Below, piece after piece: positions 1-4,934 of a stretch of DNA of 6,633 nt. The notes below the pieces were generated by a model. That model had not been told where the DNA came from and made no database searches. It saw only the letters and a list, made by a program, of their open reading frames with translations. The number at the start of each line of letters is the position of its first letter. The stretch's first letter is position 1. The position numbers and the translations under genes were made by a program. This stretch comes from Clostridia bacterium (lineage in GTDB: Bacteria > Bacillota > Clostridia > Oscillospirales > Acutalibacteraceae): assembly GCA_900759575.1 (NCBI GenBank), contig CAAEVU010000217.1:1-6633 (forward strand), given 5' to 3'.

Positions 1-67
1 GGAAAAATTGTGGGTGGACAACCTTACCCCGGAACAGGCGGCGGAAAAATTAGCCGCACTGAAATAA
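1..67 (+). CDS. C-terminal end of an unidentified protein (partial at the left edge)
   Basis: Reading from base 2, an open frame runs to a TAA at 65-67 and ends in NLTPEQAAEKLAALK. A strong hairpin terminator follows 14 bases after the stop, which supports a genuine gene end. The tail (Trp, then a TPEQAAEKL helix) resembles the last helix of extracellular solute-binding proteins of sugar ABC transporters, where 'TPEEAA..L' endings are common. With about 21 residues visible this is only a guess, and any helical protein could end this way. The gene converges on the lipoprotein gene at 149-736, with the terminator between them. Confidence 0.55.
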   Translation, partial: EKLWVDNLTPEQAAEKLAALK

Positions 68-81
68 GGATTTCCAAAGAG

Positions 82-118
82 AAAGCTCCGTCAGCAGGAT
101 GCGCTGACGGAGCTTTTT
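82..118. terminator. Intrinsic terminator between convergent genes
   Basis: A perfect stem pairs 82-95 (core AGCTCCGTCAGC, 84-95) with 103-116 (core GCTGACGGAGCT, 103-114) around a 7-base loop. On the plus strand it ends in a run of five T (114-118), so it terminates the partial gene ending at 67. Read on the minus strand, the stem is followed by TTTCTCTTT, a weaker U-rich tract, and it lies about 30 bases past the stop of the lipoprotein gene. It therefore probably serves both genes. Confidence 0.9.
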
Positions 119-148
119 GTATGTTCTTTTGATTTTAAAGAAGCGCTC

Positions 149-736
149 TTATTCTGCGGTAAATTCTGTAGAATAGATCTCGTTGCCTTGGTAGTCCAGA
201 TAACGGACCACCACCACAGGATTTTCCACATCCACAACCAGGGCCAGGGTGGCGGCGATGGACTGGAACGTGGAAGCCTGGCTTTGAATGCCGGTTTCCA
301 ACGCCTCGGCAGCGCCGTCGGTTTCGATACCCTCAGCAAAGGTGTAGGTGTAGACCAGTTTGTTGTCTTCCGCAGTAATGGTCACGCCCAGCTCGTCAGT
401 CTGCATGGCATCCAGCTGGCTTTGAATATCTTGAGAAGACAGGAACTCGTCGATGGAGGCATATTTGCCACTGACGTTTTCCATGGCATCGCTGACAGCT
501 TCTTCCTCTTTCTTCTGCTGTTCCAAAGCTTCTTTTTGAGCCTCTTCCACATCCGAGATAGTGCTATCTTCCGCTTCCTGTTCGCTGGATTCCGTTTGGC
601 TATCCACAGCGCTGCTTTCCAAAGAGCTGCTTTCCGTGCCGCTGGACTGGTTGTTTCCACCGGTGCAGGCGGTCAGGGTCAGCGTAAAGCACAGGGCCAA
701 CATGGCAGCAAAGATTCGGACAATGTTCTTTTTCAT
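149..736 (-). CDS. Secreted lipoprotein with C-terminal DUF4854-type domain
   Basis: This encodes a 195-residue lipoprotein. The N-terminus has Lys2, Lys3 and Arg7, a hydrophobic stretch (about 8-21) and a lipobox LTAC with Cys24 as the lipidation site, so the mature protein should be anchored on the outer face of the membrane. Residues 25-60 are a Ser/Glu-rich, probably disordered linker. Residues 61-87 (DVEEAQKEALEQQKKEEEAV) look helical or coiled-coil. Residues 88-192 form a compact domain (KYASIDEFL, LVYTYTF, QASTFQ, NPVVVVRYLD, GNEIYSTEF) that I recognise as DUF4854-like, a family of unknown function in Clostridia. The ATG is fixed by an in-frame stop (TGA) three codons upstream. The ribosome site is unusual: AAAGG lies 15 bases upstream, and GTGATC, which could pair with the 16S rRNA 3' end, sits 4 bases from the ATG. 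The gene is monocistronic, with its own promoter and terminator. Its role is unknown. Confidence 0.9.
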   Translation of the reverse strand: MKKNIVRIFAAMLALCFTLTLTACTGGNNQSSGTESSSLESSAVDSQTESSEQEAEDSTISDVEEAQKEALEQQKKEEEAVSDAMENVSGKYASIDEFLSSQDIQSQLDAMQTDELGVTITAEDNKLVYTYTFAEGIETDGAAEALETGIQSQASTFQSIAATLALVVDVENPVVVVRYLDYQGNEIYSTEFTAE

Positions 737-766
737 AACAGATCACGCAAACCTTTCACGTTGATT

Positions 767-794
767 TTCCGGAATTCCTCGGTTCCGGAATTCC
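767..794 (-). repeat. Two copies of TTCCGGAATTCC at the lipoprotein transcription start
   Basis: The 12-mer TTCCGGAATTCC occurs at 767-778 and again at 783-794, a period of 16 bases. Each copy contains two nested palindromes, TTCCGGAA and GGAATTCC. The right copy overlaps the predicted start site of the promoter at 800-828 and the left copy lies in the early leader. This could be a tandem operator, or in RNA a GGAATTCC/GGAATTCC hairpin with an 8-base loop. The function is inferred from position only. Confidence 0.6.
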
Positions 795-799
795 ATTCA

Positions 800-828
800 A
801 GTATAATTATGCTACAGTTCTTTGTCAA
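800..828 (-). promoter_or_regulatory. Sigma-A type promoter of the lipoprotein gene
   Basis: On the minus strand TTGACA (828-823, perfect -35) is followed by a 17-base spacer and TATACT (805-800, one mismatch to TATAAT). Transcription would begin near 793, giving a leader of about 57 bases before the ATG at 736. The near-consensus sequence predicts strong basal expression unless it is repressed. Confidence 0.85.
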
Positions 829-861
829 GGTGACAGAGGGAAATTTTCGGGAATATACGGG

Positions 862-890
862 AAAAGAGGCCCCTTGCGGAAACCTCTTTT
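862..890 (-). terminator. Intrinsic terminator of the GH3-esterase operon
   Basis: AAAAGAGG (862-869) pairs with CCTCTTTT (883-890). On the minus strand the inner part can add a CC/GG pairing around a GCAA tetraloop, and the stem ends in a TTTT run. It lies about 30 bases beyond the esterase stop codon and upstream of the -35 of the lipoprotein promoter, so it separates the two transcription units. Confidence 0.75.
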
Positions 891-920
891 CGAAGAAATC
901 TATGAAATGGAGCCGGAAAC

Positions 921-2312
921 TTACTCTTCCAGCATGGCCAGAAGTTTTTGCTCTCTCTGGCCCAAAGTGCCGTCCGTGTTGAAATCGGTCATGGAGCAGC
1001 CTTCCGTGGAAAGCCGCAGCACCAGTTCCCGGTTGTCGTAGGTTTCCCAGGTGGGAAGCCCTTCCCCGTTGGGGTCGCCGGTCTTGGCGAAGTTGGTCCA
1101 ATAGGTCATCATCTGTTCGGAAAGGGCGTAGTCGCTTTCGTCGTAAGGCCGCCAGGATTCTGCCAGAGAGCAGAACACATACCGGTTGTCGCAGGAATGG
1201 GGCGTGCCGATGTCGTCGCCGGGCTGGGGACGGTCAAAACAGTAGACGTAAGGCGCCTTGTAGCCTTCCTTTACCAGGGTGTAGGCCAGAGCCCGCACTG
1301 CGGGAGCCAAACCGGAGGCAAAATATTCCGGCTTCTCTTTGATGCCCTCGTCGATGGTGCAGCCAAAGAGATAATCCACGTGCTGCATGGAGCCTTCTTT
1401 CAGGCTCTGCTCGGCGGATTTGGGCAGCACATAACCGTCGGGACTCAAGGAAAAAACCTGGCCCTTGAACCGCTGGAATTCCAAGCTGTGCTGCTCCAGG
1501 GTCTCCCAGGGCATTGCTCGCAGTTCTTCCACGGAGGTGCAGCCGCAGAACTCCATGAATTCCAAGCTGCGCTGTTCCATGCTGGGCTGCTGGGGACGGC
1601 CGGCAAAGGCAAACAGGCCGCCGCCGGAATGCATGGCCGCATGGCGGAACCAGCCTTTGGTCAGGGGAGAGCAGCAAATGGTCTGAACGGACATGGCGCC
1701 GGCAGACTGGCCGAAAATGGTGATGTTTTCCGGGTCGCCGCCAAAGGAAGCGATGTTCTCCCGCACCCAGCGCAGGGCCTGAATCTGGTCCATAATGCCG
1801 TAGTTGCCGCAGCAGCCGGAGGGGGATTCTTTTTTCAGGTCGGGATGAGCGAAAAAGCCGAACACGTTCATCCGGTAGTTGATGGTGACCACAACCACTC
1901 CGTGGCTGGCCAGACCGTCGCCGCAATACTCGTAGCAGGAGCCGAACCAGTTCTGGAATCCGCCGCCATGGATATAGAACATGACGGGCAGCTTGGCGTT
2001 CTCGTCCTCGGCAGGGGTGTAAACGTTGAGGAACAGGCAGTCCTCGTCAATTTTCGGAGGGTAGGGATAGCCGGGCATGACCTTTTTCAGCCGACCGGTC
2101 TCGTCGTGCAGGTCCAAAGGCCCCTGGGGAGCAACGGCGCCAAAGGAGTCGCATTTTTTCACGCCTTCCCAAGAGTCGGGTTCCTGGGGGGCAGCGAACC
2201 GCAGTTCTCCCACCGGAGGTTTTGCATAGCGCACACCCCGGAACAAAGCGATGCCGCTGTTGCTCTTCACGCTTTCCAAAGTGCCGTATTTTGTCTTAGC
2301 GTATTGAATCAT
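921..2312 (-). CDS. Type-B carboxylesterase (alpha/beta hydrolase, COesterase family), cytoplasmic
   Basis: This 463-residue enzyme should hydrolyse carboxylic esters through a Ser-Glu-His triad. Family landmarks in order are FRGVRYAKPPVGELRF (24-39), EDCLFLNVYTP (90-100), the oxyanion-hole motif HGGGF (115-119), GNYGIMDQIQALRWVRENIASFGGDP (169-194), the nucleophile motif GQSAG (201-205, Ser203), the probable acid Glu322 in IDEG, His372 in GTPHSCDNRYVF, and WTNFAKTGDPNG (405-416). Gln202 replaces the Glu of the commoner GESAG motif. There is no signal peptide, so it acts inside the cell. At 463 residues it is slightly short for the family (about 480-550) but appears complete. The start is supported by AAGGAGG (2327-2321) 8 bases upstream of the ATG. 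It lies 35 bp after the GH3 gene and is surely cotranscribed with it. Deacylation of plant-derived acetyl-, feruloyl- or other acyl-sugars is a reasonable role, but the substrate cannot be read from the sequence; 'para-nitrobenzyl esterase' is the usual automatic label. Confidence 0.93.
   Translation of the reverse strand: MIQYAKTKYGTLESVKSNSGIALFRGVRYAKPPVGELRFAAPQEPDSWEGVKKCDSFGAVAPQGPLDLHDETGRLKKVMPGYPYPPKIDEDCLFLNVYTPAEDENAKLPVMFYIHGGGFQNWFGSCYEYCGDGLASHGVVVVTINYRMNVFGFFAHPDLKKESPSGCCGNYGIMDQIQALRWVRENIASFGGDPENITIFGQSAGAMSVQTICCSPLTKGWFRHAAMHSGGGLFAFAGRPQQPSMEQRSLEFMEFCGCTSVEELRAMPWETLEQHSLEFQRFKGQVFSLSPDGYVLPKSAEQSLKEGSMQHVDYLFGCTIDEGIKEKPEYFASGLAPAVRALAYTLVKEGYKAPYVYCFDRPQPGDDIGTPHSCDNRYVFCSLAESWRPYDESDYALSEQMMTYWTNFAKTGDPNGEGLPTWETYDNRELVLRLSTEGCSMTDFNTDGTLGQREQKLLAMLEE
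1476..1579 (-). repeat. Imperfect internal direct repeat in the esterase gene (two 23-bp copies, 81 bp apart)
   Basis: GAATTCCAAGCTG-gtg-type segments at 1476-1498 and 1557-1579 match at 21 of 23 bases. They are exactly 81 bp (27 codons) apart, so they encode related peptides, LEQHSLEF (272-279) and MEQRSLEF (245-252), in the region between the nucleophile and the acid residue. This may be a small in-frame duplication or recurring helix coding; no effect on the catalytic motifs is seen. Confidence 0.5.
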
Positions 2313-2347
2313 GGCAGATTCCTCCTTGAATCTTTAAAATGTCATGG

Positions 2348-4789
2348 TCAGATGTGATCGCAGTCCAGCCGTCCCAGGCGTTTCACCATGGAAAGCAGAT
2401 GGCCCACGGCGGTTTCCAATTCCTTCCGGGTGACCCGGCCCTCTTCCAAGCCTTTGAGGATTTGAGCAATGATGGGAGGTCCCCCGGGCATGATCACGTC
2501 GTTTCCGGCCGCCACTCCGTCGGCGCCGTCCACCACAATGTCCATGTCGCCCCAGTCGGTGACCACTGCCCCGTCGAAGCCCCATTCCTCCCGGAGAATG
2601 TGGGTGCAAAGGTCCTTGTTTCCGCCGGCGAAAACCCCGTTGATTTTATTGAACGAAGTCATCATGCAGTGAAGATCCCCTTGGCGCACAGCCATTTCAA
2701 AGGGCTTTAAGTACAGTTCCCGCAAAGCGCGCTGGGTGACGATGGAGTCCACCGCGTCAAAAGCGGCCTTGCCCTGTTCCTGCTTGGCGCTGCCCCGGCG
2801 GTAAGTTTCCTGTTCGTTGGCGGCAAAGTGTTTAGCGCACCCCAGAACAGGATGGTTTTTCTGCAAGCCTTCCAACACCGCGCAGGCGCAGGCTCCGGCC
2901 AGATAGGGGTCCTCGGAGTAGTATTCAAAGTTCCGCCCTCCCAGGGGGTGGCGGTGAAGGTTCAGCGCCGGCGCCAGCCACAGGTCCACCTGTTTTCTCT
3001 CACATTCTTCGCCGATCCCGTCGCCCATGGCCCGGAACAAGTCTTTGTCAAAGGAGCAGGCCAAAAGCATTTCCCCGGGCCAGCTTGTTTCGCCCACGCC
3101 GGCAGGGCCGTCCTTGTAAAATACGGAGTGGACCCCTTTCTGAGGGATGGCCGGGGACACATACCCGTCAAAACCTGCGGGATGATCGTTGGCCGTCAAG
3201 GGCGCGCCAGTCTCATCGTAAATCGTGGGAGGTTCTTCCGTATCCAGCAACCCGGCAAACGGAAGACCAGGTCCAAATCCCACACACATGGCTGCCAATT
3301 CCCGGTCAGACAGGGAAGAGCAGTCCACTACCGGTACGTGGGGAGCTTTGAGCGGTTCCACATCCTGAGGGGCCAGTGTGAATTGCTGGCAGCCTTGGGG
3401 TAGTTCCGGCACCGCAAAAGGTTCCTTGGCAAGAAAGTCCACTTTGTCCCGGACAGCAGGCGCCATGGCAAGGCGGTTTTCCACCTGTTCCACCAGCAGA
3501 TCTTCCTTCACCTGGACACTGCCGATCACCTGGGTGGCGGCGGAAGAATTCCCCAGCCGCAGCAGGTACATCCCCGCCTGAATGACCCAGGCGGAAGCGG
3601 CTTCGTCATAGCAGGCAAGTTCCTGCCAGGAAAGGGTAAGGGCCAAAGTCTCTTCCTGACCCGGAGCCAGGGTATCCGTTTTGGCGAAAGCTTTCAACGC
3701 CTGATACGGCTGTTGGGAGCGGGTGCCGCAGGGGGACACGTAGAGCTGGACCACTTCTCTGCCGGAATAGTTCCCGGTATTTTTGACGTTTGTCTGGATC
3801 TTCAAACCGCCGTCCTGTTTTTCCATGCCCACAAGGTCTATGGAAAAGGTGGTGTAGGAAAGGCCAAACCCAAAGGGGTACAAGGGCTTTACCTGGAAAG
3901 AGTCAAAATAGCGGTAGCCCAGATACAGGTCTTCCCGGTAAACGGTGACCGGGCGCCGGAGAAAGTCACGGTCTGTTTCGGGAGGGGTCAGACCATAATC
4001 CCCATAGGTGAGGATGGAATCGGGGTGGTCCTTGTCCCAGGAGAAATCCTTCCACATGGGGTAATCCTGGTAATTTTTGGCGATGGTAACGGAGAGCTTT
4101 CCGGAAGGGGTGACGTTTCCGGTCAGCAGATTGGCCAGGGCGTCGGGTCCTTCCTCGCCGGGAATCCCCAAAAACAGCAGGCTTTTGATTTGAGGATGTT
4201 CCTCCACCCAGGAAAGGTCCACCAGGCCGTTGATGTTGAGCACCACGGCCACATTTTCAAAAGCGGAGCAAAGCTGGGAAAGCAAGGCCTTTTCCTCGGT
4301 GGAAAGGTAATAATCGTTTTCCAGATGGCGGTCACATTCCTCCCCGCCGGATTTCCGACCCAAAATCCACACGGCTGTGTAAGTTTCCCTGGCTGCCTGA
4401 CACAGCAGTTCTTCCGGAATGGAAAATTCCGTGGGGTTGGGGGAGTATTTTCCGAAAATCTCGTACATCAGGCCGCTGTTCACCGCTTCTTTCAGCCAGG
4501 CCGGGTCCGTCTCAGAGGGATGGGAAGCGTTGTATTGGGAAATCTGCTGTCGGTAAAAATCTTCCAAGCAAACCACAGGGACGATCCCCGCGGCTTTGCA
4601 GGACTCCAAAATACTCACATCCCGGCCGCTCCGAGAAGCGCCTGAACCGTTTCCGGACAGGACGGTCTCCAGTTGTGCCCAGCCGAAAAAGGCGGCCTTC
4701 TGCCCGGAAGCCAGGGGGAGAAGCCCCTGGTTTTTCAGCAATACCGCGGCACTCTCCACTGCGTTGCGGGCAATTTGTTTTGTATCCAT
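2348..4789 (-). CDS. Glycoside hydrolase family 3 enzyme with permuted (inverted) domain order, probable beta-glucosidase type
   Basis: This 813-residue enzyme should remove terminal beta-linked sugars by the retaining GH3 mechanism. The domain order is the reverse of classical GH3. The alpha/beta-sandwich domain comes first (about 1-240: ESAAVLLKNQGLLPL at 12-26, GGEECDR at 148-154 with Glu150 the likely acid/base). An Fn3-like domain follows (about 300-425: YPFGFGLSYTTF, VKNTGNYSGREVVQLYV, LKAFAKT, LAPGQEE). The TIM barrel is C-terminal (about 490-805: KDGPAGV 559-565, GRNFEYYSEDPYLAG 618-632, CAKHFAANEQETYR 651-664, MTSFNKING 710-718, and nucleophile Asp745 in VVTDWGDMD). Inverted GH3 enzymes are known from rumen and gut Firmicutes, so this is a recognised subtype, and all catalytic landmarks are intact. 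No signal peptide is present, which points to cytoplasmic action on imported oligosaccharides or glycosides. The ATG is preceded by AAAGGAG (4803-4797) with a 7-base spacer. It is the first gene of an operon with the esterase. The exact sugar specificity (glucose, xylose or other) is uncertain. Confidence 0.95.
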   Translation of the reverse strand: MDTKQIARNAVESAAVLLKNQGLLPLASGQKAAFFGWAQLETVLSGNGSGASRSGRDVSILESCKAAGIVPVVCLEDFYRQQISQYNASHPSETDPAWLKEAVNSGLMYEIFGKYSPNPTEFSIPEELLCQAARETYTAVWILGRKSGGEECDRHLENDYYLSTEEKALLSQLCSAFENVAVVLNINGLVDLSWVEEHPQIKSLLFLGIPGEEGPDALANLLTGNVTPSGKLSVTIAKNYQDYPMWKDFSWDKDHPDSILTYGDYGLTPPETDRDFLRRPVTVYREDLYLGYRYFDSFQVKPLYPFGFGLSYTTFSIDLVGMEKQDGGLKIQTNVKNTGNYSGREVVQLYVSPCGTRSQQPYQALKAFAKTDTLAPGQEETLALTLSWQELACYDEAASAWVIQAGMYLLRLGNSSAATQVIGSVQVKEDLLVEQVENRLAMAPAVRDKVDFLAKEPFAVPELPQGCQQFTLAPQDVEPLKAPHVPVVDCSSLSDRELAAMCVGFGPGLPFAGLLDTEEPPTIYDETGAPLTANDHPAGFDGYVSPAIPQKGVHSVFYKDGPAGVGETSWPGEMLLACSFDKDLFRAMGDGIGEECERKQVDLWLAPALNLHRHPLGGRNFEYYSEDPYLAGACACAVLEGLQKNHPVLGCAKHFAANEQETYRRGSAKQEQGKAAFDAVDSIVTQRALRELYLKPFEMAVRQGDLHCMMTSFNKINGVFAGGNKDLCTHILREEWGFDGAVVTDWGDMDIVVDGADGVAAGNDVIMPGGPPIIAQILKGLEEGRVTRKELETAVGHLLSMVKRLGRLDCDHI

Positions 4790-4831
4790 CTTGCAACTCC
4801 TTTCTATACAAAGGAATAAAACGATTTTAAA

Positions 4832-4849
4832 TTGATATAATCATATCAA
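4832..4849. promoter_or_regulatory. Palindromic operator candidate overlapping the GH3 -10 box
   Basis: TTGATATAATCATATCAA is an inverted repeat with arms TTGATAT and ATATCAA (7 bp each) around a 4-base centre. It encloses the whole -10 box and reaches the predicted start site, the classic place for a repressor to block RNA polymerase. The symmetry is seen directly; the regulator is unknown and is not encoded in this window. Some palindromy can arise by chance in AT-rich promoter DNA. Confidence 0.6.
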
Positions 4850-4868
4850 ATCTTCTTTCGTTTGGCAA
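4840..4868 (-). promoter_or_regulatory. Sigma-A type promoter of the GH3-esterase operon
   Basis: On the minus strand TTGCCA (4868-4863) is separated by exactly 17 bases from TATGAT (4845-4840). Transcription would start near 4833, giving a leader of about 44 bases that ends in the GH3 ribosome site. It lies downstream of the hairpin that ends the preceding gene, so the operon has its own start. Confidence 0.75.
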
Positions 4869-4897
4869 GGAGGGAGAAGAGGATGAAACGCTTTGCG

Positions 4898-4934
4898 AAA
4901 ACGTGGGACGTCCAGTAAGAACGTCCCACGTTTT
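4898..4934. terminator. Intrinsic terminator abutting the stop codon of the DUF4965 gene
   Basis: AAAACGTGGGACGT (4898-4911) pairs perfectly over 14 bp with ACGTCCCACGTTTT (4921-4934) around a 9-base loop. On the minus strand it begins right after the TAA of the DUF4965 gene and ends in TTTT followed by CGC, a short U tract. On the plus strand the tract is a longer run of six T (4931-4936). It very likely ends the DUF4965 transcript, though read-through into the GH3 operon is possible. Confidence 0.8.

Noticed and set aside
767..794. The doubled TTCCGGAATTCC as a start of a CRISPR or other repeat array
   Set aside because: There are only two copies, the spacing is 4 bases between them, and the position at a transcription start points to regulation rather than an array.
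188..982. A 264-codon plus-strand frame across the lipoprotein gene, its promoter and the esterase end
   Set aside because: It crosses a clear minus-strand promoter and an intrinsic terminator, and its translation is low-complexity antisense sequence. The minus-strand lipoprotein has a signal peptide and a recognisable domain.
1476..1579. The esterase internal repeat as a trace of a mobile element
   Set aside because: It is in frame, has no terminal inverted repeats or target duplication, and leaves the reading frame and catalytic motifs intact.
948..2357. A 469-codon open frame on the plus strand, almost exactly opposite the esterase gene
   Set aside because: The minus-strand frame carries every type-B carboxylesterase motif and a strong ribosome site. 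The antisense translation has no recognisable family, no ribosome site at its start, and a Gly/Ala/His-rich make-up typical of a shadow of GC-rich third codon positions.
3713..4645. A 310-codon open frame on the plus strand inside the GH3 gene
   Set aside because: It is antisense to an intact GH3 coding region, has no promoter or ribosome site of its own, and its sequence resembles no known protein.
4884..4897. TGAAACGCTTTGCG as a possible catabolite-repression (cre) site upstream of the GH3 promoter
   Set aside because: It resembles cre but is one base short on one side of the central CG and ends in CG rather than CA, so it fails the consensus spacing.
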